The notes: generated by a model not told the origin, from the sequence alone. A DNA stretch of 10,271 nucleotides from Planctomycetota bacterium (GCA_014381385.1 JACNLR010000055.1:1-10271); one strand, 5' to 3'; shown: positions 1 to 7,072, numbered from the stretch's first letter. Program-made: numbers and translations.

Positions 1-434
1 AAGGCATTCGTACTACGGATCGAAGCGGTGGTGATGGATATGATGGTGGAAACACCGTGACAATTGACGGAACTTCATTTGCTTCTCCATACACTGCCGG
101 TGTTGTTGCGCTCATCCTCTCGGTTGATCCAACATTGACTCCCGACGAAATAGAAAACGTCCTTTCCACTACGGCTGTTGATTATGGTAGCGGGGGATAC
201 GACACAACGTTTGGCCATGGATTTGTCAACGCAAAAGCAGCATTGGATGCAGTAGACGATGGTACTACATGTGTGGGCGATCTAGATGGCGACGGAAATG
301 TTGGCGTTGGAGATTTGCTTAGTGTTGTAGAACAGTGGGGTGCATGCAACGGATGCATCGGTGACATCGATGGCGATGGCTCGGTGGGCGTAAGCGATAT
401 TTTGGCAATCGTAGACGCATGGGGTGCATGTTAA
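1..434 (+). CDS. Subtilisin-like serine protease (S8), C-terminal fragment with dockerin-like tail
   Basis: The reading frame is open from base 3 to a TAA at 432-434, so the gene begins outside the window and only about 143 residues are visible. The motif GTSFASPYTAG (about bases 69-101) is the active-site serine block of subtilases (family pattern GTSMAxPHVAG), followed by the usual helix and by GHGFVNAKAAL, the typical end of the catalytic domain. The oxyanion Asn and the Asp/His triad members lie upstream and cannot be checked. After a short linker come two dockerin-like repeats ending in Gly-Ala-Cys. The protein is inferred to be secreted; in planctomycetes such C-terminal EF-hand pairs are common on large exported proteins and may serve attachment or sorting. 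It is convergent with the next gene, only 12 bases separating the two stop codons. The protease family is near certain; substrate unknown. Confidence 0.93.
   Translation, partial: GIRTTDRSGGDGYDGGNTVTIDGTSFASPYTAGVVALILSVDPTLTPDEIENVLSTTAVDYGSGGYDTTFGHGFVNAKAALDAVDDGTTCVGDLDGDGNVGVGDLLSVVEQWGACNGCIGDIDGDGSVGVSDILAIVDAWGAC
270..431 (+). repeat. Tandem dockerin-like EF-hand repeat (two copies, period 28 codons)
   Basis: Two copies of a 26-residue unit, at bases 270-347 and 354-431, each read C-x-GD-[LI]-DGDG-x-VGV-x-D-[LI]-L-x-[IV]-V-x-x-WGAC. The DxDGDGxVxxxD pattern is a calcium-binding dockerin/EF-hand loop. Cysteines bracket each copy, so one disulfide per repeat is plausible. The second copy ends exactly at the stop codon. 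The copies differ at many bases, so this is an old protein-level duplication rather than a recent DNA repeat. Confidence 0.85.
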
Positions 435-446
435 GCAGCGAGATAA

Positions 447-2798
447 TTACTTGATGTACGACTTTCGCAAACGAAGTTTGGCGTTGTGCACATCGATGCG
501 TATGGCATCGGACTGAATCGAAGGTGCATCGGCAACGGTCAAAATCGGTACATCGTTCAGGTAGACAACGGTTCTGCCTTGTTCGTCATCCTGATTGATT
601 TCTATCGTGCACCATTCGTCCTGATCAACAAGGTTTGCTTTGATTGGATGCCCCGTAATGCTGCCAGTTTTCTGGTCGCCTTGCGTTGCAATGAATACTT
701 CTAGGTCTCCGATTGTTACCACGGCATACCCATTTTTTGTTGTGCTGAATGTTGTGTCGAAGCGAATAGAAGTAAAATTAGAGTGCGGAAGAGTTTTAGT
801 TTGTGACGCTACGCCTTCGAGTGCGATTTCAACGCCGTCTGCTTGGAGGGGTTCCCACGTTGTACTGTCAAGCACCTTTAGGTCTGTTTTGAGCCGCACA
901 TCACCAAAGGCGAAGTTGCCCTTGATACATTTGATTTCAAGTGGAGACGGTTTTACAAGTCCGCTAGATGTGATGATGTCAACGTCGGTTGTAACGTTGT
1001 TAATTTCAACAGAAGTAATTTTTGGCGGATTTGCTTGGAATTGTATACGCGCTTTGTGCCAGATACCCGCACCTAAATAACCACCATCTTGTTCATCCGA
1101 AAGAACAACAGACATGCCAATTGGAAGTTTTATCTCCGCTTCGCTCTTCTGCGCAAACATGTATGAAATTAACAGTTCACCATCGACAATATCAAACTTT
1201 GTCGCCATAGACTCGCCTACACTTGCAACAAGAGAGCCCATGCCTTCGCTCGTCTTAAATTGTGTTGGAACTTGGATGTCGAGTTCTGCGTCGCAAAGTT
1301 CAACGCCGTTGTTCGTCCACATATCCGTGGCATCATCCCACGTGAGGTAGAGCCAACCCTCCACTTCCTCGCCGCGTTCTACAGGGGGCTGCACTTGTTT
1401 TGCGATATATATCAATTCGCCACCGGGGAGTGTATTGATGGTGTACGACACTTCGTTATGCAGGAGGGATAATCCATCTGTGTCGGTGGTATCTTCAAGT
1501 GTAAGCATGACACATTTACCAGCTTCAAGATTATCTATAGTGACTGTTACGGAAAGGCGGTCTTCTGAAAGTGTAACTTGCGATACTTCTAACTCTTCGA
1601 CGTGTTGCTGTGGTGAACCATATTCCCACCAGTAGTTGTAATCGTATTTAGTTCCAGTTACTGTTGGAGAAGATGCTAGGCATTTATTGAAGGTCAGTAC
1701 AAACCCATCTTTAAGCAGATTCGCACTTTGCATTTCAAGTGGTAACTCACCGTTGTACTTCACGCGAGCAATTCCGTTGCCCGGAGCAAGTCCACCCCAG
1801 CCACGATTAGTCAACCCAGCATAGAGTGTTCCATCTGGTCCGTATTCAATATGGTAAGCAGATCCGATTCGCTTATGTGCGATCCAACACGCGCCTTGCA
1901 ACACGCCGTTAATTTCTTCAAACTGCGCACGAAGTATTTGCCCGTTCGTGAGCTCTGCGATGAGGTACTGTCCATGGAAGGGACCATCCGTATTGTCTTT
2001 GATAACGTTTCCAGTGGAACGCGACCACTGATAGGGAAGCCACAAAACGGGGTGTTCTCTACTGACTTTTGTAGGAATCGTGTCGCTTGGTTCAGTGTCG
2101 GGTTGATCTTCGTACCAACGTAGCGATGCTGGATGCCCGTAAAACGCACCATCTTTAATTGCATACACAGGACAAACAGCCATCCAATCCCCTTGGTTAT
2201 CCGTGACAAGTAACGTTCCATCGTCTAATAGTCCCAAGCCCGCTGGCGAACGAAGCCCACCTGCAATTGGTGTGACAGTACCATCGGGTGCAAGTTTTAA
2301 AACCCACCCTCGGTATGGAGCTCGAGATTTACCGTGCCACCAGTGAGGATTCCAAAAACCAACATTCAATGAAAAATACATGTTTCCATCTTGATCAACG
2401 GGCAAACCAAAACCAAACTCATGGTAGTTCCCGCTCAAACCCCAATCTTGTGTGATTGTTTGCACTTCATCAATGATGGTGTCGCCATCGAGGTCAACGA
2501 GTTTTGAAATTTCACCCCGTTGCATGATAAAAATTTCATCCTCAATAACAGCAAGCCCTAGCCCTTCGTGCAAGCCTTCGCAAATCAAAGTGAACGTTGC
2601 GTCATTTGGATTGGTCGCGTTTGGCGAGTCAACTCTCCAAACCTGACCACGGCGTGTGCTTGCTACAAGATCTCCATCGGACATAAATCCGATGCCACCA
2701 ACTTCAAGAACCGCGCCCGAGGGTGGAGAAAGGTAATCTACGGACCAAAAATCGTTTTGTATTTGTGTGAATGTGAGCATGAAAAGAAGCGGAATCAT
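447..2798 (-). CDS. Secreted PVC-type beta-propeller (glucose/sorbosone dehydrogenase-like) with tandem DUF1080-like C-terminal domains
   Basis: A 783-residue protein with a short hydrophobic leader (MIPLLFMLTF), so probably exported. Residues about 15-350 resemble the six-bladed propeller of soluble sugar dehydrogenases in planctomycetes: a DLDGDTIIDE calcium-type loop near 103, a His at about 126 (GNYHEFGFG) and an Arg at about 183 (GLRSPAGLG), which may match the His base and cofactor-contacting Arg of PQQ glucose dehydrogenase. Residues about 355-458 are the beta-sandwich that usually follows (DGFVLTFN, YNYWWEYGSP, LSLLHNEVSYTI). Residues about 460-640 and 650-783 each look like a DUF1080/3-keto-disaccharide hydrolase-type jelly roll (GIWHKARIQF and FAFGDVRLK; DEWCTIEIN, VVYLNDVPI and AKLRLRKSYI). 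There is no CxxCH heme motif, although many relatives carry one fused; the upstream gene supplies a cytochrome c. The ATG overlaps that gene's TGA (ATGA), indicating translational coupling. Substrate and catalytic competence are unproven. Confidence 0.82.
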   Translation of the reverse strand: MIPLLFMLTFTQIQNDFWSVDYLSPPSGAVLEVGGIGFMSDGDLVASTRRGQVWRVDSPNATNPNDATFTLICEGLHEGLGLAVIEDEIFIMQRGEISKLVDLDGDTIIDEVQTITQDWGLSGNYHEFGFGLPVDQDGNMYFSLNVGFWNPHWWHGKSRAPYRGWVLKLAPDGTVTPIAGGLRSPAGLGLLDDGTLLVTDNQGDWMAVCPVYAIKDGAFYGHPASLRWYEDQPDTEPSDTIPTKVSREHPVLWLPYQWSRSTGNVIKDNTDGPFHGQYLIAELTNGQILRAQFEEINGVLQGACWIAHKRIGSAYHIEYGPDGTLYAGLTNRGWGGLAPGNGIARVKYNGELPLEMQSANLLKDGFVLTFNKCLASSPTVTGTKYDYNYWWEYGSPQQHVEELEVSQVTLSEDRLSVTVTIDNLEAGKCVMLTLEDTTDTDGLSLLHNEVSYTINTLPGGELIYIAKQVQPPVERGEEVEGWLYLTWDDATDMWTNNGVELCDAELDIQVPTQFKTSEGMGSLVASVGESMATKFDIVDGELLISYMFAQKSEAEIKLPIGMSVVLSDEQDGGYLGAGIWHKARIQFQANPPKITSVEINNVTTDVDIITSSGLVKPSPLEIKCIKGNFAFGDVRLKTDLKVLDSTTWEPLQADGVEIALEGVASQTKTLPHSNFTSIRFDTTFSTTKNGYAVVTIGDLEVFIATQGDQKTGSITGHPIKANLVDQDEWCTIEINQDDEQGRTVVYLNDVPILTVADAPSIQSDAIRIDVHNAKLRLRKSYIK

Positions 2799-3745
2799 TT
2801 TGTACTTCCTCTCGTGGCATGGATGAGCGTGTGCACCGATTCGCCGATTGGCGCCAGAGTGGAGTCGCTCATGACCGTGCCTTCAAGAACGAGAATTTGC
2901 ACGGGCTTTGATGCATTGATTGTAAATTGTTGTTCGATCAGTGCCCTTGCACCTGTTGTTGGTTTGCAAATTTCTTTTACAGTTGCCAATTGAGAACCAT
3001 CTTCGCCAAGCAATGTGTAGGCGATGACACCATAATTGCCAAGAGTATTTGTCGAGGTGAGTTTCGCGTGCAGTGGTTTTCCGTCGGTCGTTCTAAAGAT
3101 AGCTTTTGGATTTCCATCTTCGACAAGAACAGAAATATGTCCAAGAAGTGTTAAGGGGGCGCCTCCCCGCGCACCCCAGTCGGTACGTTCAACGAACCTT
3201 CCTTGACGAATTGCGAGCAGTCGAACGTCATCAACGCGATATTCATAACTAAAACCATCAGGATTTCCAACGACTAGCCCGCGTGGGTGCAAAGATAAGC
3301 CATCCTTTATGGGAGGAAGCATGCCCCGCACAACGAGTGGCGTATCCATAACAACCATCTCAGTTTCTAGCGTAGTAGCCTCTTTGAGCGTTGGGGCGAA
3401 ACTACGAACGTGCTGGGACACTAATGTAATTTGTTCCGTACTTAGGACATCAATAAAAGGTGGCATTGGTGTGCCCGGTATGCCAGAAGCAGTCGTTTTA
3501 GAAATCGCGTGCAGCGTATTGCCGAACGAAAAACCACCGTCTATAAAACTTCTTGCTGGACGATCGAGTTCAAGGGTTCCCTTGCCATCTCCAATTGCAC
3601 CGTGGCACTGCGCGCAGTACATCATGTAAATATCGTTGCCAGTTTGCTTTGGAACTCGTTTTTGGTCTGTGGTAGTTTCTTGTTGGCTTGATTCGCCGCA
3701 CCCAATCAAGCAGAGAACGGGCAATGTGAAGTGAAGCAATTTCAT
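2795..3745 (-). CDS. Cytochrome c lipoprotein with C-terminal planctomycete-type domain
   Basis: A 316-residue protein. The signal sequence ends in lipobox LIGC (Cys16), so it is inferred to be lipid-anchored. A class I cytochrome c domain occupies about residues 36-118: heme motif CAQCH at 44-48, and a likely axial Met at 94 in GTPMPPF. Residues about 120-316 are a second beta-rich domain. Its segment PRGLVVGNPDGF...DDVRLLAIRQGRFVERTDW resembles, as I recall it, a domain that follows cytochrome c in other planctomycete and verrucomicrobial proteins; its function is not known to me. The stop overlaps the start of the propeller gene by four bases (ATGA), and the upstream peptidase stop lies six bases before this ATG, so all three are probably cotranscribed. 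The likely role is electron acceptor for the adjacent dehydrogenase-like protein. The heme assignment is firm; the partner is inferred from context. Confidence 0.88.
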   Translation of the reverse strand: MKLLHFTLPVLCLIGCGESSQQETTTDQKRVPKQTGNDIYMMYCAQCHGAIGDGKGTLELDRPARSFIDGGFSFGNTLHAISKTTASGIPGTPMPPFIDVLSTEQITLVSQHVRSFAPTLKEATTLETEMVVMDTPLVVRGMLPPIKDGLSLHPRGLVVGNPDGFSYEYRVDDVRLLAIRQGRFVERTDWGARGGAPLTLLGHISVLVEDGNPKAIFRTTDGKPLHAKLTSTNTLGNYGVIAYTLLGEDGSQLATVKEICKPTTGARALIEQQFTINASKPVQILVLEGTVMSDSTLAPIGESVHTLIHATRGSTK

Positions 3746-3751
3746 TTCGCA

Positions 3752-4648
3752 CTAGGGTACAGGATGTGCGAGATCAATTGCGGTTAAGAATACGAGTTGT
3801 GCAGTTTTTGCCGCAAGTTCTGGAAGAATTTTCTCTGTGTGATCCGTTACTCGATGGTAATCCTCGTGGTCTTCAACGCTGAGAAAAATACACGGAACGT
3901 TTTTTTCAAGAAACGGCGCTTGGTCGCTTCTATAGAGCCAATCGGTGTGTTTGTTTCGGATGATATTGAGCCCAACTTCTTTGTTGGCACGAACAATTGC
4001 CATGTTAATCCGTGGGGCATCTGGTGCACCTTCTAGAAAAATGGTGTTTGGTTCGCCGCGACTAATCATGTCAAGGTTAATGAGCCCTCGGATAGCGTGA
4101 AGTGGAATCGGTGCATTGTTTGCAAAATGTTCAGAACCTACTAACCCAGCCTCTTCGCCAGTGAACGCGACGAGAACAATTGAACTTTCTAACGGTGTTT
4201 GTGTTTTAGATAACGCGCCAGCGATGGCGAGAAGTGCTGCTGTTCCAGAAGCATTGTCGTCAGCGCCGTTGTAAATTCTGTCTGTTCCAGTTTTGCGAGG
4301 TTTTAGGTGATCGTAGTGCGCTGTAAGCAAGACATAGGTGTCGCCGCTTCCTTGATACATTGCGGCAACGTTGGGCGAATCGCGCGGGTCATCCGTTGGA
4401 ATGTACATCGATGTTTTTGAAGGGAGTGGTGTGAGGCCTGCGAGTTTCCATTTGTCTGCTATGTATTTTGCTGCTTTTCTCGCTTCAATTGAGCGGTAGT
4501 GCCTTCCTTGCATTTCATCTGAAGCAAGCCATGAAACGTCTTGCAGAATTGCAGTTTGTGTGATGGATGCAACGGGATTCGTTTGCAGATTGGTGCATCC
4601 GCAACTTGCTATGAATAGGAAATACACTAAAAAATTACGCAAGTTCAA
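3752..4648 (-). CDS. M28-family zinc aminopeptidase, lipoprotein
   Basis: A Zn-dependent exopeptidase of the M28 family. Numbering from the longest possible frame (TTG at 4678, 308 residues), the full ligand set is visible: H121 and D123 (TAHYDHL), bridging D140/D141 (GADDNASG), catalytic and ligand E175/E176 (FTGEEAGLVGS), D203 (NLDMI) and H275 (EDYHRVTDH). A hydrophobic stretch ends in lipobox IASC (Cys26), so the enzyme is probably a lipoprotein facing the periplasm. No ATG precedes the signal peptide. I prefer TTG at 4648, which gives a clean n-region (MNLRN) and has a purine-rich GAGAAGAA upstream; TTG at 4678 or 4642 are alternatives. Any of them overlaps the 3' end of the repressor gene (by 14, 44 or 8 bases), so translation is likely coupled. 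It probably supplies amino acids from exported peptides. Substrate specificity cannot be read. Confidence 0.92.
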   Translation of the reverse strand: MNLRNFLVYFLFIASCGCTNLQTNPVASITQTAILQDVSWLASDEMQGRHYRSIEARKAAKYIADKWKLAGLTPLPSKTSMYIPTDDPRDSPNVAAMYQGSGDTYVLLTAHYDHLKPRKTGTDRIYNGADDNASGTAALLAIAGALSKTQTPLESSIVLVAFTGEEAGLVGSEHFANNAPIPLHAIRGLINLDMISRGEPNTIFLEGAPDAPRINMAIVRANKEVGLNIIRNKHTDWLYRSDQAPFLEKNVPCIFLSVEDHEDYHRVTDHTEKILPELAAKTAQLVFLTAIDLAHPVP

Positions 4649-5291
4649 CTTCGATTCTTCTCGCAGCAGCGAGTCCAAGGACGAGCTCTTTGCCTTTGGA
4701 TTGTATGGTTATTGAATCAGCGGTGTCGTTTCTGTTCGTAATCTCTATCGTTTGACCTAGGAGCAATCCGTTGTCTTCTGCGAACTTCAAAAAAGATGTA
4801 TCTTGATTTCCAATGCGCGCAATTGAAACGCTGTCACCTTTATTGCAAAACGAGAGGAGGTGCAGAGTACGAACGGGCAATTTGCCATCTGGGGAAGGTA
4901 TGGGATCGCCATGTGGGTCATGGGTTGGTTGTCCTAAAAGTTCGTCCATCTTTGCGATGACTACGTCTGAAACCACGTGTTCGAGTTGCTCCGCTTCTTT
5001 GTGAACTTCACCCCAGTCCATACCTAGAATTTTGACGAGAAAGAGTTCTACTATTCGATGCCTCCGAACGACGTGCACGGCTTGACTGCGCCCCTGATCG
5101 GTGAGTCTTACACCGTAGTGAGGGCGGTGCTCAACGAGACCTGATTGAGCAAGGGACTTGATCATAGAAGTTGCGGAGCCGGGCGTAACATTGAGGGATT
5201 TCGCAAGTTCACCCGTTGCGACCTCTTTTATACCGTTTGGATCAAGTAAAAAGAGCTCTTTAAGATAATTTTCGACAGTACTTGAAAGCAT
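4635..5291 (-). CDS. mntR: DtxR/MntR-family metal-dependent transcriptional repressor with FeoA/SH3-like C-terminal domain
   Basis: A 218-residue regulator from the ATG at 5291. An in-frame TTG at 5336 would add 15 residues encoded by the operator palindrome and is not favoured, since family members begin near this ATG (MLSSTVENYLKELF). Residues 1-75 are the winged helix (recognition helix around TPGSATSMIKSLAQSG, wing VRLTDQG). Residues about 76-135 are the metal-binding/dimerisation domain with H78, E82, H97, E101, E104 and H105 in the usual spacing, then DPHGDPIP. Residues about 144-216 are a FeoA/SH3-like domain. E101 sits where MntR has Glu and DtxR has Cys, which favours Mn sensing; N8 replaces the Asp (MntR) or Met (DtxR) ligand. 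It is divergent from the uptake operon and shares its control region, so it probably represses that operon, and perhaps itself, when metal is replete. Family certain; metal identity inferred. Confidence 0.93.
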   Translation of the reverse strand: MLSSTVENYLKELFLLDPNGIKEVATGELAKSLNVTPGSATSMIKSLAQSGLVEHRPHYGVRLTDQGRSQAVHVVRRHRIVELFLVKILGMDWGEVHKEAEQLEHVVSDVVIAKMDELLGQPTHDPHGDPIPSPDGKLPVRTLHLLSFCNKGDSVSIARIGNQDTSFLKFAEDNGLLLGQTIEITNRNDTADSITIQSKGKELVLGLAAARRIEVELA

Positions 5292-5294
5292 GGC

Positions 5295-5323
5295 TTGACT
5301 TATAGCATACCATAGATTAAACT
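5295..5323 (+). promoter_or_regulatory. Predicted promoter of the metal-uptake operon
   Basis: TTGACT (5295-5300) matches five of six -35 positions and is followed after 17 bases by TAAACT (5318-5323), four of six for -10. Transcription would start near 5330, inside the palindrome, leaving a leader of about 20 bases before the ATG at 5349. A repressor bound at the palindrome would cover the -10 end and the start point. Confidence 0.5.
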
Positions 5324-5336
5324 TTTGATTAATCAA
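5309..5336 (-). promoter_or_regulatory. Possible promoter of the repressor gene
   Basis: Reading leftward, TTGATT (5336-5331) and TATGGT (5314-5309) lie 16 bases apart, each matching four of six sigma-70 consensus positions. Initiation would fall near 5302, giving a leader of about 11 bases before the ATG at 5291. The -35 element lies inside the palindrome, which would allow autoregulation. Planctomycete promoters are poorly defined, so this is tentative. Confidence 0.3.
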
Positions 5337-5339
5337 AAG
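5322..5339. promoter_or_regulatory. Perfect 18-bp palindrome, probable DtxR/MntR-family operator
   Basis: The sequence CTTTTGATTAATCAAAAG is identical to its reverse complement. It sits between divergent repressor and uptake genes, the usual place for a DtxR/MntR-family operator, and the size fits a dimer-binding inverted repeat. It overlaps the predicted -10 element and start point of the uptake operon, the predicted -35 of the repressor, and the ribosome binding site at 5335-5342. A direct GATTAA repeat (5315-5320 and 5327-5332) could be a second half-site. The half-site differs from the classical E. coli and B. subtilis MntR boxes as I recall them, so the assignment rests on position and symmetry. 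Confidence 0.7.
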
Positions 5340-5342
5340 GAG
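5335..5342 (+). promoter_or_regulatory. Ribosome binding site fixing the start of the substrate-binding protein
   Basis: AAAAGGAG ends six bases before the ATG at 5349, an ideal Shine-Dalgarno arrangement. This selects 5349 over the in-frame TTG at 5325, which lies inside the palindrome. The first five bases are the right end of the palindrome, so the operator and the ribosome site are physically shared. Confidence 0.8.
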
Positions 5343-5348
5343 TGTTTT

Positions 5349-6296
5349 ATGCTATTAAAAACAGTGCTACTCTCGTTTGGAATTTCAATTTCAGCGAATG
5401 CAGAGCTCAATATTGTTGCAACCACAGGGATGGTTGCGGACATAACAAGGCAGGTGGTGGGTGAACATGGAACAGTTTCAGCCCTCATGGGAGAGGGTAT
5501 TGACCCACACCTCTATAAACCAACGGCAGCAGATGCCCGCAAAATCATGAATGCCGACATGATTTTTTATAGTGGCTTGCTCTTAGAAGGGCGTATGACG
5601 GATACCTTCCTCAAAGCAGCGCGGATGGGCAAGGTTGTTTTTCCAGTGACTGAACTCATAGAGGAAACGTACTTGCTTGAACCTCCGGAATTTGAAGGGC
5701 ATTGGGACCCGCATGTCTGGATGGATGTTTCAGCATGGGGGCATGCTGTCGATGCAGTTGCAAACGCGCTTTGTGTGCAAGACCCAAGCCATTGCAACGA
5801 GTACAAAGAAAACGCGAACGAGTACAACAAGCAGTTAAAGGAATTGCATACGTATGCAATCAATGCAATAGCTTCTATTCCACCGGAACAACGGGTTTTG
5901 ATTACAGCGCACGACGCTTTTAATTATTTTGGGCGAGCGTATGGTATTGAGGTCATCGGAATTCAAGGTCTTTCGACAGAATCCGAAGCGGGCATCGAAG
6001 ATGTGAACAGGCTTGTACATATGCTTGTAGATAAGGGTATTACTGCTGTTTTTGTCGAGTCAAGTGTTTCAGACAGGAACGTGAATGCGCTCATCGAAGG
6101 CGCTAAGTCAAAAGGACACACTGTCACAATTGGAGGTCGACTTTTTTCGGATGCAATGGGGAAGGGTGGCACCTATCAGGGCACGTATATCGGGATGCTT
6201 GACCACAATATCACGACAATTACAAACGGCCTAGGTGGAGAGACTCCTGACAAAGGGTTTGTTGCTAGCGTGCAGGATGAAAGAGTTGACCAGTGA
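5349..6296 (+). CDS. troA: Metal ABC transporter substrate-binding protein, TroA type (Mn/Zn/Fe)
   Basis: A 315-residue exported binding protein that captures a divalent metal ion outside the membrane and delivers it to the permeases. A signal peptide (MLLKTVLLSFGISISANA) has a likely cleavage after Ala18; there is no lipobox. The cluster 9 / TroA fold is clear from IVATTGMVADI, GIDPHLYKPT, DPHVWMDV, TAHDAFNYFGRAYG, VFVESSVSDRNV and FSDAMG. The four expected metal ligands are H54, H122, H188 and D268; as I recall TroA, the His-to-His (66) and His-to-Asp (80) intervals of the last three match it. The third ligand is His in AHDAF, as in TroA. No His-rich loop typical of ZnuA is present, which argues for Mn or Fe as much as Zn. 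Its TGA shares a base with the next gene's ATG (TGATG). First gene of the operon, directly behind the palindrome. Confidence 0.95.
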   Translation: MLLKTVLLSFGISISANAELNIVATTGMVADITRQVVGEHGTVSALMGEGIDPHLYKPTAADARKIMNADMIFYSGLLLEGRMTDTFLKAARMGKVVFPVTELIEETYLLEPPEFEGHWDPHVWMDVSAWGHAVDAVANALCVQDPSHCNEYKENANEYNKQLKELHTYAINAIASIPPEQRVLITAHDAFNYFGRAYGIEVIGIQGLSTESEAGIEDVNRLVHMLVDKGITAVFVESSVSDRNVNALIEGAKSKGHTVTIGGRLFSDAMGKGGTYQGTYIGMLDHNITTITNGLGGETPDKGFVASVQDERVDQ

Positions 6297-7072
6297 TGAA
6301 GGTTGAAGCAGGACATTCTTCGAATGCTCCAGTTTCAATTCACGATCTTACCGTTGCGTACCACCGCAAGCCCGTCCTTTGGGATGTTGACCTTGATATA
6401 CCAGAAGGCAAACTTACCGCAATAGTCGGACCAAACGGTGCAGGTAAAAGTACGCTCATAAAAGCGGTGATGGATCTTGTGCCAAAAGCTTCGGGCAAAG
6501 TGATGATTTACGGCAAAACATTCAAGAAGCAACGAAAGTTAGTTGCCTACGTGCCCCAGAGAGAATCAGTTGACTGGGATTTTCCAATTGACGCGATCGG
6601 GGTAGTCACAATGGGGCGATACAGCAGTATCGGTTGGTGCAAACCTGTTGGCAAACGCGATAAACAAGCGGCTATGGAAGCCCTCGATCGCGTGGGAATG
6701 TCTGACTATGCGCACAGGCAGATAAGCCAACTTTCTGGCGGGCAGCAACAACGTGTTTTTCTTGCAAGAGCTTTGGCTCAGGATTCTACTCTTTATTTTA
6801 TGGACGAACCATTTGCAAGTGTAGATGCTGCAACGGAAAAAGCGATAGTACAAGTGTTAAGCGATTTGCGTTCAACAGGAAAAACGGTTGTTGTTGTGCA
6901 TCATGATTTACAAACTGTTCGTGAATATTTTGACCACGTTATTTTGTTAAATATGCGAGTTGTGGCACACGGCCCAGTGGATGAAGTGTTTACAGATGAA
7001 AATCTAAAGAAAACATACGGCGGTCGATTGACTCTGCTCAGTGAGGCAGCCGATAGGCTAGCTCGCCATTGA
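6296..7072 (+). CDS. troB: Metal ABC transporter ATP-binding protein
   Basis: A 258-residue nucleotide-binding subunit that powers metal import at the inner membrane. All ABC motifs are present (numbered from the ATG at 6296): Walker A GPNGAGKST at 45-53, Q-loop Gln88 in VPQRESVDWDFP, signature LSGGQ at 146-150, Walker B LYFMDEP with Glu171, D-loop SVD, and switch His203 in VVHHDL. The Q-loop string PQRESVDWDFP is characteristic of Mn/Zn/Fe importers of the MntB/TroB/SitB group. A GTG immediately upstream at 6293 would only add one Met; the ATG sharing a base with the preceding TGA is the better start. Its TGA overlaps the next gene's TTG (TTGA). Nothing in the sequence suggests impairment. 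Confidence 0.95.
   Translation: MKVEAGHSSNAPVSIHDLTVAYHRKPVLWDVDLDIPEGKLTAIVGPNGAGKSTLIKAVMDLVPKASGKVMIYGKTFKKQRKLVAYVPQRESVDWDFPIDAIGVVTMGRYSSIGWCKPVGKRDKQAAMEALDRVGMSDYAHRQISQLSGGQQQRVFLARALAQDSTLYFMDEPFASVDAATEKAIVQVLSDLRSTGKTVVVVHHDLQTVREYFDHVILLNMRVVAHGPVDEVFTDENLKKTYGGRLTLLSEAADRLARH

Noticed and set aside
435..446. Terminator between the convergent subtilase and propeller genes
   Set aside because: The 12-base gap and its flanks show no convincing GC-rich hairpin followed by a T-run on either strand.
640..1080. Plus-strand frame of 146 codons within the propeller gene
   Set aside because: It is antisense to the DUF1080-like region, with no motif and no ribosome site; the minus-strand frame runs 783 codons with clear domains.
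1811..2221. Second minus-strand frame inside the propeller gene
   Set aside because: It is an out-of-frame shadow of the propeller gene; no recognisable domain.
5292..5336. Longer repressor starting at TTG 5336
   Set aside because: The extra 15 residues are only the mirror image of the palindrome, and family members start near MLSS at 5291.
5325..5348. Upstream TTG start for the substrate-binding protein
   Set aside because: It would add eight residues before a complete signal peptide and lies in the operator; AAAAGGAG is perfectly spaced to the ATG at 5349.
5292..5348. Mn (yybP-type) riboswitch upstream of the uptake operon
   Set aside because: The whole divergent gap is 57 bases and the predicted leader about 20, too short for such an aptamer.
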